From positions 1 through 33,816 of the forward strand of contig CAMDAB010000028.1 of the NCBI GenBank assembly GCA_945888475.1: 33,816 bases of DNA, read 5' to 3'. Made by a program: the position numbers and the translations under genes. The DNA is from Saprospira grandis DSM 2844 (lineage in GTDB: Bacteria; Bacteroidota; Bacteroidia; Chitinophagales; Saprospiraceae). Shown piece after piece: positions 23,032-31,307 of the stretch. The notes below the pieces were generated by a model. That model did not search any database. It was given only the letters and a program-made list of their open reading frames with translations, and was not told where the DNA came from. Numbering within the stretch: the first letter of the stretch is position 1; every line of letters starts with the position of its first letter.

Positions 23032-24689
23032 AGGCCAAACCAGTATTTAATGTTATCGGAATTTTCATTGCCGCCAATCATTGCCAATCGGTTTTTGATA
23101 TAGGGTTCACTGTCGTCCCTGATGGCTTTTTTCAAAGAAGCATAGAGCTGCTGGGCGGGTTTCAGTTGTTTGAGTAAAATCATATAATAACCCATTCTGA
23201 CCAGTGGCGACTTCTCTTCAGAGGCATCGCGAAACAGTTTTTTTAATTGGGAAGCATCGAAAATCTGACCATTTGCCATATTCGATAGCATTTGAAAGCG
23301 AACCCATTCATAGATTCTGAATTTTGGCATCAGCTGCTGAATTGCGTTGGAAATTTCCTGATTTGGTCCGTAAAGGTTCAGATTCCAGCAGAAATGATTG
23401 GCTTTCCAATAATAATGTTCCAAACAGAAAAGCCAAATTGGTACCATTTTGTCATTAGGTTTTCCCTTCATTTGGGCCGATAATATACTGTTTGCATTGC
23501 GCCATCTGTAGGCGAGACTGATAATTTGTTTGTTGAATTTATCATCTTTCAAAAAATCTCCGCTATTGAAATCAGCCTTGCCCAGCAGCTTAAACTTATC
23601 GAGCAATATGACTTCTACCTCCTCAATTTCTTTTTTGCAAAAACCGACCAATTCTTTATCATCGATACTTTTGATGATAAATTTTGTTTGCTGCTCATGA
23701 TCGCTGTGTTCATCAGAGAAATAAAGCTTTCCTTCGGAATTTCGCTCGTACACTAAGTATTCCTTACCCGAAGCAGTTCTGATCAAATCATACTTCATTG
23801 ATTCCCGATTTTCGCCAATGAGTTCAGTATTTGTTTTTTTTGCATTTAGCGAAAGTGCCCTGCTTTTTAGGAAATTGTCAATCAAGACTAAGGCTTCGGT
23901 CAGTTTTTCCTCCGTCTCCTCGTAGATCCTGATATCGTCCATATATCGGTAGTAGGTATAGCCTTCCATTAAAATGAGATGATCCAAATCGTAAAGAAAA
24001 AGATTGGCAAGGAAGAAGGAAGCAGCCGGTCCTTGCGGAATGCCAACTCCTGCAGTAATAGATTCTCTGGTTCCAGACCATATATTCAGACAATCGGCAA
24101 GAAAATCGAGCATCTCAGGTTCGAGACCAAATTGATGCAGTGTCAAAAGCAATCTTGAATGTGGAATACAATCAAAAAAACCGGTGATATCGGTCTCTAA
24201 CTTATGTCGGATGGCAGTGTTTTCAATTTCATTGTTTACAGAGTTCAAAAACCTGTTATAGAGTGGAATATAATATTCGAAAAAATAAAAATCCGGGTCA
24301 TCTTCATTCAAAAGCTCCAACCCTTTTTCAACCTCCGGGTGCAAAACCGAACCAAAAACAAAGCTGTTGTTTTCTGTAAGTATTCGATAGTTTTGGGCAG
24401 CGATTCTGTCGGCAATCGCCTGATACACCAAGGCATCTTCAATACACAATACGGTTTTTGTGCGCTGCGTTTTAGAAGCCTTAGGTTCATAATATTTAAA
24501 TGGCCGTTGTGGTTGATAATACCCATTCAGAATAAGTTCTGAAAGCTTTTCAAGGTTTTTATCAAGATTGGTGGCATAGACCTCCATCCCAAAAAAATCC
24601 TTGACATCCTTTCCGTTTGAGCGGATCATCCTTTCCCAGGCAAGCCTGAGGTTATCCGCCGAAAAATATTTTATAAAAATTTCACTCAT
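23028..24689 (-). CDS. Reverse transcriptase of Abi/UG (defence-associated) type
   Basis: Numbered from the ATG at 24689 (553 aa; a GTG 18 nt upstream is possible). RT blocks in order: PFKYYEPKASKTQRTKTV (63-80), NNSFVFGSV (107-115), motif A ETDITGFFD (165-173, Asp167), motif B GIPQGPAASFFLANLFL (216-232), motif C YRYMDDIRIY (247-256, Asp251 and Asp252) and motif D LSLNAKKT (279-286). All catalytic residues are intact. There is no maturase X or HNH domain and no group II intron RNA was recognised, so it is not an intron RT. Residues about 340-553 are helical (WRNANSILS, LFCLEHYYWKA, RMGYYMILLKQL), like the alpha-repeat half of Abi-type RTs. Downstream, overlapping by 4 nt, is the HEPN-motif gene. 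A phage-defence role is inferred. Confidence 0.9.
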   Translation of the reverse strand: MSEIFIKYFSADNLRLAWERMIRSNGKDVKDFFGMEVYATNLDKNLEKLSELILNGYYQPQRPFKYYEPKASKTQRTKTVLCIEDALVYQAIADRIAAQNYRILTENNSFVFGSVLHPEVEKGLELLNEDDPDFYFFEYYIPLYNRFLNSVNNEIENTAIRHKLETDITGFFDCIPHSRLLLTLHQFGLEPEMLDFLADCLNIWSGTRESITAGVGIPQGPAASFFLANLFLYDLDHLILMEGYTYYRYMDDIRIYEETEEKLTEALVLIDNFLKSRALSLNAKKTNTELIGENRESMKYDLIRTASGKEYLVYERNSEGKLYFSDEHSDHEQQTKFIIKSIDDKELVGFCKKEIEEVEVILLDKFKLLGKADFNSGDFLKDDKFNKQIISLAYRWRNANSILSAQMKGKPNDKMVPIWLFCLEHYYWKANHFCWNLNLYGPNQEISNAIQQLMPKFRIYEWVRFQMLSNMANGQIFDASQLKKLFRDASEEKSPLVRMGYYMILLKQLKPAQQLYASLKKAIRDDSEPYIKNRLAMIGGNENSDNIKYWFGL

Positions 24690-24872
24690 GCGTTCTGATT
24701 TTAACACAATATATAAATAAAATCATCAGCCATACTTTTTTGTTGATGATATTTAATTAAAAAAAAACAGCCTGAAAAATGTCCATTAAGAACATCGTTC
24801 TGTAGAAAACAAGAAAATTTCAGTGTCGAAAAAATGCTGTAAACTATATCAAACTGCCTCATAAAACACAAA
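24690..24872 (-). promoter_or_regulatory. Leader region of the RT-HEPN operon
   Basis: About 180 nt with no coding frame between the mannosidase terminator and the RT start. On minus it holds a loose promoter match, TTTG then 20 nt then TATAGTTT (around 24845-24873), which would start a transcript about 150 nt before the ATG. An inverted repeat ATCATCA...TGATGAT (24722-24750) lies 33 nt before the start codon, preceded on minus by a U9 run. Several defence RTs use a linked non-coding RNA, so this stretch could encode one, but I cannot show a conserved fold. Confidence 0.35.
24722..24750. repeat. Short inverted repeat upstream of the RT start
   Basis: ATCATCA (24722-24728) and TGATGAT (24744-24750) form a perfect 7-bp stem with a 15-nt loop. 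It could act as an operator, an RNA hairpin or neither. Confidence 0.5.
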
Positions 24873-24903
24873 GTTCCAACAGCTCAAAAAGAAATGTTGG
24901 AAC
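24873..24903 (-). terminator. Terminator of the cutC-mannosidase operon
   Basis: A perfect 9-bp stem GTTCCAACA / TGTTGGAAC with a 13-nt loop. On minus it is followed by TTTGTGTTTT and lies 24 nt after the mannosidase stop codon. The minus-strand T run is interrupted, so it may be leaky into the RT operon. Confidence 0.6.
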
Positions 24904-24926
24904 GATAATTTTTTAGGACTTATTTT

Positions 24927-27188
24927 TTAATCAACCCGCCTTTCATAAACCTTCCTCTCCCCCTCATAAATACTCAACTCAACAGACTCGCCAGCGGATT
25001 TGGATTCTTTCAATTGCAGGAGTTTTTTCAAAGAATTGCCCTTTGACTTCACTTTTTTCAAAAAAACAATCTTGCCATTTTTTTTGATTTCTAACAAAAC
25101 TTCGGCATCGCTGGGCAGATCGTTTACAAGCCAAACATAGCGCTTATTTCCTTTGATTTCAGGAATGAGGGCAATGGGCGCATAGAGCATTTCGAGCTGA
25201 TGATGCAGTTTTTTCCAATTGCCGTAGACATCGCGGCTGCTCCAGCTGGGACCCGGCCAGCAATCATTGTACTGCCAGAAAAGTGTTCCCCAGCAATGCC
25301 CCTTTTTCAGGCGATGTGCGTCGATGGCAATCTGCATGGCGAGGGCCTGTGCCGATTGGCTTTTGTCGACAAAATCTTCAAAGCTTTTAATTTTTCCGAA
25401 ATACTTTTCGGCCTGTTTTAAGATGAGCGGGTTGCCCACATAGCTTTTCTGATGCCATTTCATAATCTCCGAATCGGTCGAAAGGCTGCTGCTGTCGGCA
25501 AATTTTAAAATTGTCTGCATTTCGGGAAAGGACTGAAAACCGTACTCAGCCATAAAACGTCCCACATTGCTGCGGTAGGCCTCGAAATCATCTTTTCCGT
25601 GCCAGACGCCCCAGTAATGCATGCTGCCGTAATTGAAGTTTTCGGGTTTCCCCCAATTGCTCAAGGGCGAAGTGGGTGTATAGAATCGGTATGGGTCCAA
25701 TTCCTTAATTTGCTCAGGTATAAGTTGTTGAAATAGATTTTCATAATCCTGCCGGATTTTAGCTGAATCAGCAGCCGACCAAGCAAACTGTTTTTGCCAA
25801 CCCCAGTTGAACCAGGCCACATTCATCTCGTTGTTCCCATTCCATTGCGCAATAGAGGGATGATGGCGCAGGCGAATGATGTTCTCGCGTACTTCATTCC
25901 GTACATTGTCCACAAAGGCGCTGTCGCCCGGGTACATGGAGCCTGCAAACATAAAATCCTGCCAGACCAGGATGCCCGCCTCATCGCACAAATCGTAAAA
26001 AATATCATTTTCATAAATGCCGCCGCCCCAAACCCGGAGCATATTCATGTGTACTTTTTTGGCATCAGAAACTAGGCTTTTATACTGATTATCAGTGACA
26101 TCGGGCAGAAAATGACTTTGCGGAATATAATTGGCGCCCTTGATAAAAATGGGCAAACCATTCACTTTAAAATAATAGGAGCGCCCGATTTTGTCATTTT
26201 CCTGTACCAATTCCACTGTTCTCAGTCCGATTTTCTTCTCGGCTGATGCCAGAATTTTAGCATCTTTTGCAATCTCAACCCTGATGGGATAGAGATGCGC
26301 CTCGCCCCAGCCATTTGGCCACCAAAGTTTGGGGCTGTCGATTTCGAGCTCAATACTAATTTTCCGATCGCTTCCCTTCAACTCAAAACTTTGATTTTTG
26401 CCGTTCACGCTGATGTTGTATAGCCCCGAAGCATCAGATTTTACATAGGTTTCAACTGTCAGCAATGCTTTTGAGGGACTGATGGATTTTTGAACAATGT
26501 GCAGGTCCTCAATCCTCAGTTCATCCCAAAATTGAATTTTTATTGGCCGCCATATTCCGCAGGTCAACAGTCTGGGCCCCCAATCCCAACCAAAATGATA
26601 GGGCGCCTTCCGAGTAAATGGACTCACTTTCAGTGACACATTTTCCGACCCGGCCGGCAATTCATAGCCCAGCTCCTTTGCTTTCGAGCGATGTATAAAT
26701 TTGGGATCTTTAAAAATGATATTCAAAGCATTATCACCTTTCAAAAGGAGTTTTTTGACATCTGTCCGCCAGGAACGGAACATATTATCGGCCTGCAGAA
26801 TGAGGCTATCATTTAAATAAACATCGGCATAAGTATCGAGCCCATCAAAAACAAGGTCAATATGTTTTTTGTCAAACTCTTCGGCGCTAAGTTTGAATGT
26901 ACAACGGTACTGCCAATTGTGGTTTTCGACCCATTGCACTGCTTTTTCATTGGTTCCGAACCAGGGATCGGGGATTAAACCACTGCGCAAAAGATCGCTC
27001 TGCACAACTCCGGGTACTTTTGCGGTTTTCCATTGGTAAATTTCAGTGCTAACAACAGTTTTTTCATAGGTTGTATCGCTCCAACCCATCGATCGGAATT
27101 CCCAGTTTTCATGCAGTGTTCTCGAAGTTTGAGCATTCAGTGCAGCAGCTGTGAAAAATAAAAATGCTATTAAATATTTCATTTTCAA
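24927..27188 (-). CDS. Beta-mannosidase-like glycoside hydrolase family 2
   Basis: A 753-aa secreted or periplasmic enzyme with a signal peptide (MKMKYLIAFLFFTAAALNAQ). The N-terminal sugar-binding domain (LHENWEFRSMGWSD ... VPGVVQSDLLRSGLIPDPWFGTN) and the motif PYHFGWDWGPRL (about 196-207) are typical of GH2 beta-mannosidases. The TIM barrel carries the acid/base Glu454 in WNGNNEMN and the nucleophile Glu549 in MAEYGFQSFP. The family usually has 800 or more residues; the shorter length reflects a reduced C-terminal beta domain. It would release mannose from the non-reducing end of mannans or N-glycans. The start overlaps the cutC stop by 4 nt, so it is co-translated. Confidence 0.9.
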   Translation of the reverse strand: MKMKYLIAFLFFTAAALNAQTSRTLHENWEFRSMGWSDTTYEKTVVSTEIYQWKTAKVPGVVQSDLLRSGLIPDPWFGTNEKAVQWVENHNWQYRCTFKLSAEEFDKKHIDLVFDGLDTYADVYLNDSLILQADNMFRSWRTDVKKLLLKGDNALNIIFKDPKFIHRSKAKELGYELPAGSENVSLKVSPFTRKAPYHFGWDWGPRLLTCGIWRPIKIQFWDELRIEDLHIVQKSISPSKALLTVETYVKSDASGLYNISVNGKNQSFELKGSDRKISIELEIDSPKLWWPNGWGEAHLYPIRVEIAKDAKILASAEKKIGLRTVELVQENDKIGRSYYFKVNGLPIFIKGANYIPQSHFLPDVTDNQYKSLVSDAKKVHMNMLRVWGGGIYENDIFYDLCDEAGILVWQDFMFAGSMYPGDSAFVDNVRNEVRENIIRLRHHPSIAQWNGNNEMNVAWFNWGWQKQFAWSAADSAKIRQDYENLFQQLIPEQIKELDPYRFYTPTSPLSNWGKPENFNYGSMHYWGVWHGKDDFEAYRSNVGRFMAEYGFQSFPEMQTILKFADSSSLSTDSEIMKWHQKSYVGNPLILKQAEKYFGKIKSFEDFVDKSQSAQALAMQIAIDAHRLKKGHCWGTLFWQYNDCWPGPSWSSRDVYGNWKKLHHQLEMLYAPIALIPEIKGNKRYVWLVNDLPSDAEVLLEIKKNGKIVFLKKVKSKGNSLKKLLQLKESKSAGESVELSIYEGERKVYERRVD

Positions 27189-27913
27189 AGCAGTTTTTTA
27201 ATTTCCGCAATGACTGTCGCATCGGATATAAAAATGGAATCCTCAGAAATGGCTCTGTTGCCGTTCATAAAAAGGCCGTCTTTATAAAAAAGCATTTCGG
27301 ATTTTGACAGTTTTTTTGCCGAAAGGTGAAATTCAGAACAGCCGCTTTTTTCTTTGATTGTTTTAATGTTCTCACTGTTAATCCCTCCGCCAGGCATAAT
27401 TATGATGCGCTCTGCCGCCTTTTTATTCAAATCTGAAAGCGTTTCAATTCCCTCCGGAACGGAGTTTTTGCCGCCTGAAGTCAGAATCCTTTTTGCACCA
27501 CAAAAAATGATGTCATCCAAGGCTTCATAAAGGTCGCGGCAGCAGTCGAAGGCCCTGTGGAAGGTAAAGGGCAGGGGAGAGGCAGCTTCAATCAGCGCTA
27601 TGGTTCGGTCACAATCCACTGTTCCATCAGCTTTTAATATTCCCGATACGATGCCATCGGCGCCCAATTCCTTAGCTAGATAAATATCCTGCAGCATCAC
27701 ATTAAATTCGGCATCGCTGTAGATGAAATCGCCACCTCGGGGGCGGATCAGGACAAAAATCTGTATTTTCAGTTCCTGCCTCAATACCTTGAGCATACCA
27801 TAGGAAGGAGTAGTTCCGCCCTCCCAAAGGTTGTCGCAGAGTTCTATTCTATCGGCCCCGGCTTTTTGGGCATTGAGTGCGGAGGTGATGTTTGCGCAGC
27901 AGATTTCGAGCAT
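27185..27913 (-). CDS. cutC: CutC-family TIM-barrel protein
   Basis: A 242-aa cytosolic protein. The family signature is at the N-terminus (LEICCANITSALNAQKAGADRIELCDNLWEGGTTPSYG), followed by VLIRPRGGDFIYSDAEFNVM (about 54-73), GADGIVSGIL (about 84-93), TFHRAFDCCRDLYEALDDII (about 116-135) and MPGGGINSENI. The name reflects an early copper-tolerance report. The biochemical role is unsettled, and the barrel with conserved Arg/Glu/Asp/His suggests an enzyme. Here it is the first gene of a pair with the mannosidase, a linkage seen elsewhere in Bacteroidota and hinting at sugar metabolism rather than copper. This is unrelated to choline TMA-lyase, which shares the symbol. Confidence 0.93.
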   Translation of the reverse strand: MLEICCANITSALNAQKAGADRIELCDNLWEGGTTPSYGMLKVLRQELKIQIFVLIRPRGGDFIYSDAEFNVMLQDIYLAKELGADGIVSGILKADGTVDCDRTIALIEAASPLPFTFHRAFDCCRDLYEALDDIIFCGAKRILTSGGKNSVPEGIETLSDLNKKAAERIIIMPGGGINSENIKTIKEKSGCSEFHLSAKKLSKSEMLFYKDGLFMNGNRAISEDSIFISDATVIAEIKKLL

Positions 27914-28101
27914 GTTGTAAATTTAGTTGACTTTTGTTACAATCATATAAAAGTAAACTTAAAAAGCAAAATTGTCAAAAAACAATGTAAGATTAGAAAT
28001 TCAATTGATACTCGATTGGTTCAGCCTTTTATTTGATTCAGGATACAAATTTTTTGTATACAAAGGGCAGATGCATTAAAAGGATACAATTATTCTATTA
28101 C

Positions 28102-28341
28102 GCTTTTTCCTATTTCTTCGGTTTTGATTGAATCAGGGATTTTAAAATGCAGCATCAGCTCATTTAATACCCCATTTAATCCCTCATTTAATCCCTCATT
28201 TAATTTAATCTTCAAGGATATCAACGGAATAATAGCCGCCAGTTTTTTTGCTTCCTCTTCTTTCGATTAATTTTTTATCAACAAGTAGCTTTATTTGCCG
28301 TTCCAAGGACTTTATTGGTCTGTTATCTAATTGAGGGATAG
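28102..28341. repeat. Long direct repeat, left copy
   Basis: About 240 bp, nearly identical to 28360-28611 after allowing one extra 12-bp unit in the right copy. Contains four 12-bp units of the type CTCATTTAATCC at 28159-28206, two of them altered. Confidence 0.85.
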
Positions 28342-28359
28342 ATCTTTACTCCGGTAGTT

Positions 28360-28611
28360 GCTTTTTCCTATTTCTTAGGCTTTGATTGAATCAGGGATTT
28401 TAAAATGCAGCATCACCTCATTTAATCCCTCATTTAATCCCTCATTTAATCCCTCATTTAATCCCTCATTTAATTTAATCTTCAAGGATATCAACGGAAT
28501 AATATCCCCCAGTTTTTTTGCTTCCTCTTCTTTCAATTAATTTTTTGTCAACAAGTAGCTTTATTTGCCGTTCCAAGGACTATATTGGGTTGTTATCTAA
28601 TTGAGGGATAG
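28360..28611. repeat. Long direct repeat, right copy
   Basis: About 252 bp, paired with 28102-28341 and separated from it by 18 bp. Contains five 12-bp units at 28417-28476, four of them perfect CTCATTTAATCC. The period between copies is 258 bp before and 270 bp after the 12-bp tract, so exactly one unit was gained or lost. Confidence 0.85.
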
Positions 28612-28621
28612 GTTTTTAGAC

Positions 28622-29326
28622 TTAATTCCTTGACTCTTTTTCCTCCACTTTCTTCACCCCATACACCTTCAAAAACATCGCTTTAATTTCGGGTAATTCC
28701 TTTTTGCCTTTTTCTTCGGCTTTGGCGATATCGAAATCCCTAAGGAGGTTGCTGTCGCGTTTTTCATAGAACTCGATGAGTGGGGCGCCAAATTTGTTGA
28801 TATCATCCACAGCAGTTCGGTCCTCGAAATATTCCATGGTGAGTACCGCTGTATTGAGCGCCCAGAGCAGGTAGCGGAATGATTTTGCATAGTCGCGTTC
28901 GAATTTGATTTCTTTGCCTTTTGGCAGGCGAGTGGCAATATCTTCTTTGCTTTTCGAATACATAATGGCCAGCCTTAGCATGGCATAGGGGTTAAGGTAT
29001 TCATCGGCCGCCAAGTGCTGATAAAACATACCCTTTTCGAAATTATCTTCGGCAAAATAGCGATTGCCAAGGTAGTGCAGCGCATAGGATGCCTCAAAAA
29101 AGTTAAGTCCTTTTTTTTGAAGCATCTTTTCGATTTCCTCCTTTTTCGATTCGCTCAGTTTCTGATTCAGCGCCATCAAATCGGGCTTTTCAATACTTTC
29201 AATCCCCAGACTGTTTTGCCTGTTTTTCTCAAGCTGTACGAGCGTATATGATTTGTTTTTGGGGTTCTCATTCTTACAGGCAAGGGCTGTGAAAATGACC
29301 GCTGCTATTATTAAAAGCTTTTTCAT
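28622..29326 (-). CDS. Lipoprotein, helical, unknown function
   Basis: A 234-aa lipoprotein: signal MKKLLIIAAVIFTALAC with lipobox ALAC (Cys17). The mature part is helical and charged. YALHYLGNRYFAEDNFEKGM (about 80-100) followed by YQHLAADEYLNPYAMLRLAI has the spacing of TPR or Sel1-like helix pairs (small residues with G-N-x-Y-F-x-x-x-D-F-x-K-G). The C-terminal 35 residues are highly charged. It starts 21 nt after the PhnP-like gene, so it is probably its operon partner. No family name can be given with confidence. Confidence 0.65.
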   Translation of the reverse strand: MKKLLIIAAVIFTALACKNENPKNKSYTLVQLEKNRQNSLGIESIEKPDLMALNQKLSESKKEEIEKMLQKKGLNFFEASYALHYLGNRYFAEDNFEKGMFYQHLAADEYLNPYAMLRLAIMYSKSKEDIATRLPKGKEIKFERDYAKSFRYLLWALNTAVLTMEYFEDRTAVDDINKFGAPLIEFYEKRDSNLLRDFDIAKAEEKGKKELPEIKAMFLKVYGVKKVEEKESRN

Positions 29327-29347
29327 ATGTATTATTCAAAAATTAAG

Positions 29348-30148
29348 TTAGATTGAAATGCTTTCTAATTCACCAAATTCCGGGTCTTCGCTTTCTATAA
29401 CCAACTCATCGTAAGCCAGGAACATATTTTCGGGTAAGAGCTTTTCGGTGTCGGCTGTGCTGCCCATGGTATGGCTCAAATGCGTAAAAAAAGTAGTTTT
29501 GGCGCCAATTTCCTTTGCCAGTGCTATGGCCTGTTCAAGGGTGAGATGAGAATAATGCTCCGTATGCTGCAGGGCATTCAGCACTAAAACGTCCAACCCT
29601 TCGAGGTATTGCATTTGATCATTATTGATGGTCTTTACATCGGTCAGATAGGCAAATTTTCCGATACGGAATCCCATGACGGGCAGCTTTGCATGCATAA
29701 TTTCAACAGGCATTACAGGTGTATTGCCCACCATAAATTTTTTATCCTTTTCTATGGCGATTTGCTGCACCTTTGGAACACCAGGATAATCATTGTCGAA
29801 AATATAATCGAAGGCTTTGCGAATGGCAGCCTGTACCCTTTGCACTGCATAAATAGGCATATCCATGCGGTATTTGAAATTGATGGGCCTGATATCGTCG
29901 AGCCCGCCTACATGGTCGCGGTGTTCGTGCGTAAGCAGAATAGCATCAATCCTCTCAATACCTGAACGCAACATCTGAAACCTGAAATCGGGACTAATGT
30001 CAATGAGTATATTTTTTCCCTGAATCTCGAGACAGACCGATACGCGCAGGCGTCGATCTTTTTTGTCATTTGAATTACAGACATGACAATCGCAACCAAT
30101 AACCGGTATGCCCTGCGAGGTTCCTGTGCCCAAAAAGGTAATTTTCAT
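29348..30148 (-). CDS. Metallo-beta-lactamase-fold phosphodiesterase, PhnP-like
   Basis: A 266-aa cytosolic hydrolase. The start FLGTGTSQGIPVIGCDCHVC is typical of the PhnP-like group, where Cys19, Cys21 and Cys24 would form a structural zinc site. The catalytic di-metal motif HEHRDH is at 74-79, followed by GGLDDIRP. Further ligands are likely His154 (EIMHAK), Asp169 (LTDVKT) and the C-terminal TFFTHLSHTMG. PhnP hydrolyses a cyclic phosphate in phosphonate breakdown, but no phn genes are here; related enzymes act on cyclic nucleotides or cofactors such as lipoate-protein octanoyl carriers. The exact substrate is unknown. A -7 box (TATTTTTG) lies 21 nt upstream. Confidence 0.87.
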   Translation of the reverse strand: MKITFLGTGTSQGIPVIGCDCHVCNSNDKKDRRLRVSVCLEIQGKNILIDISPDFRFQMLRSGIERIDAILLTHEHRDHVGGLDDIRPINFKYRMDMPIYAVQRVQAAIRKAFDYIFDNDYPGVPKVQQIAIEKDKKFMVGNTPVMPVEIMHAKLPVMGFRIGKFAYLTDVKTINNDQMQYLEGLDVLVLNALQHTEHYSHLTLEQAIALAKEIGAKTTFFTHLSHTMGSTADTEKLLPENMFLAYDELVIESEDPEFGELESISI

Positions 30149-30168
30149 TTTTTGATTTTAGCTTAACC

Positions 30169-30176
30169 CAAAAATA
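30169..30176 (-). promoter_or_regulatory. Putative -7 box for the PhnP-like gene
   Basis: TATTTTTG on minus, 21 nt before the ATG at 30148, in the 67-bp gap after the DUF3810 gene. It suggests a separate promoter for the PhnP-like/lipoprotein pair. Confidence 0.4.
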
Positions 30177-30215
30177 CGTTGTTTTGATTGCTTTGTATTG
30201 AATTTTAAAATAAAT

Positions 30216-31301
30216 TTATTTTCTGCGCAAAGCAGCCACCAAAAGAATCATGCGGTCATAATTCAAAATTCCGTCCCGGATGCCCTGCATCCTCAGGTAA
30301 GCATCGTAGGCAACTTCGTGAAACCCGGGTATGAATTCGAAATAGGGTTTCATGTCACGCCTTATTGCTGCTAAATCGTTGAACATGCCCCGGTCGATAA
30401 GAGGGCGGTTTTTTTGGTAATATTCGGGATCGACTTCGCTAAAAACATAACGCCAATAGCCAAGATAGCCCGAATATCGAATGGCAGCATTTTTAGAGCG
30501 TAGACAGGCCAGGTAACCCAGAAAATTACAGGTTCCTTCATCGCCAAAACCATATCCATGCGACATTTCATGGGCAAGGGTAAAAGGTTTTTGCAAAATG
30601 TGCAATGCCGATTCGATATGCCCCTCACCAGTAAAAGGCCAATAAACCCCCGATGAACTAAAACCGTAAAGGAGGCCCGGATAAAGCTGGCGCCCCCTTA
30701 CTTTGCCAATGGTCGGATAACCCAGATCTTTGAGCACCAATACTAAGCAATTGCGCATTTCGTCCTCCAGATTTTCAGGAAAAAATTTGGCATCAATTTC
30801 AAATGTATCTGCTCCATCTATCTCGGACCGGCTAAGGCGGCATTGTTTTGTAATAAAATCCGCCTCGGCCCTCATTTCCAGACTGTCGAGCTCTCGGGCA
30901 TCGATGGCCATTGTTTTTTCAATTGGAATTCGGGCATAGTTAAATCCCCAAAGTATCATGAAAAAAAAGATAAGTCCGCCTGTGAAATTCGAAAAATTCC
31001 ATCCGAAATTTTTCCACCATTCCCGGCGTTTTATACCCGAATTTCGACGGATAATTTCTCTGCGCAATAAAAAAAGCGCCCATAAGGCCATCGACAGAAA
31101 AAAAACATAAAACATAGCAAAGGGCATAAAACGCCCCCAGCTGTTGTCGATGATCCAGCGTATGCCCAGAAAAAAACTTCTTGAGTAAAGATATTCGCAA
31201 AGGGCCGGAAAAAATCCAAAAACGATGCGCAGCAGCAGGGCCGAAATTCCTAGGCTGATCCAGATGTATTTTTTGGAGAAAAGCTTTTTTAAGATGCTCA
31301 T
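30216..31301 (-). CDS. DUF3810 membrane protein with zincin HExxH motif
   Basis: A 361-aa protein with three membrane helices (about 12-32, 58-79 and 105-121), then a large soluble domain. LAHEMSHGYGFGDEGTCNFLGYL (242-264) contains HEMSH (244-248) with a further Glu255 eight residues on, the layout of a gluzincin-like metalloprotease. This is the DUF3810 family, widespread in Bacteroidota. The active-site residues are complete, so it is probably a membrane-tethered peptidase; its substrate is unknown. It begins 6 nt after the upstream metallo-beta-lactamase-fold gene, so the two are co-transcribed. Confidence 0.88.
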   Translation of the reverse strand: MSILKKLFSKKYIWISLGISALLLRIVFGFFPALCEYLYSRSFFLGIRWIIDNSWGRFMPFAMFYVFFLSMALWALFLLRREIIRRNSGIKRREWWKNFGWNFSNFTGGLIFFFMILWGFNYARIPIEKTMAIDARELDSLEMRAEADFITKQCRLSRSEIDGADTFEIDAKFFPENLEDEMRNCLVLVLKDLGYPTIGKVRGRQLYPGLLYGFSSSGVYWPFTGEGHIESALHILQKPFTLAHEMSHGYGFGDEGTCNFLGYLACLRSKNAAIRYSGYLGYWRYVFSEVDPEYYQKNRPLIDRGMFNDLAAIRRDMKPYFEFIPGFHEVAYDAYLRMQGIRDGILNYDRMILLVAALRRK

Positions 31302-31307
31302 TGCGAA

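Larger units (their letters stand above)
28102..28611 (-). pseudogene. Tandem remnants of the 3' end of an LNEG-repeat/winged-helix gene
   Basis: On minus two copies read LDNRPIKSLERQIKLLVD then KKLIERRGSKKTGGYYSVDI, LED, stop, followed by IKLNEG repeats and VMLHFKIPDSIKA. In intact ATP-binding/AlbA-type or Fic proteins of Bacteroidota, (LNEG)n precedes a C-terminal winged helix ending IERRGSKKTGGYY. So the fragments are the 3' end of such a gene, tandemly duplicated head to tail. Stop codons and frame changes interrupt each copy (LDNNPI then TAG in the right copy; SIKA then TAA), and no upstream part remains. Non-functional. The rest of the gap (27914-28101) holds nothing I can identify. Confidence 0.7.

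Noticed and set aside
22423-24872. Retron or group II intron
   Set aside because: The RT lacks maturase and endonuclease domains and the flanks show no intron domain V hairpin. A retron msr-msd pair of inverted repeats was not recognised upstream, and the HEPN partner is not a known retron effector layout.
28102-28611. A functional gene encoding LNEG repeats
   Set aside because: Stop codons fall between the winged-helix part and the repeats in both copies, frames shift between units, and no N-terminal domain is present.
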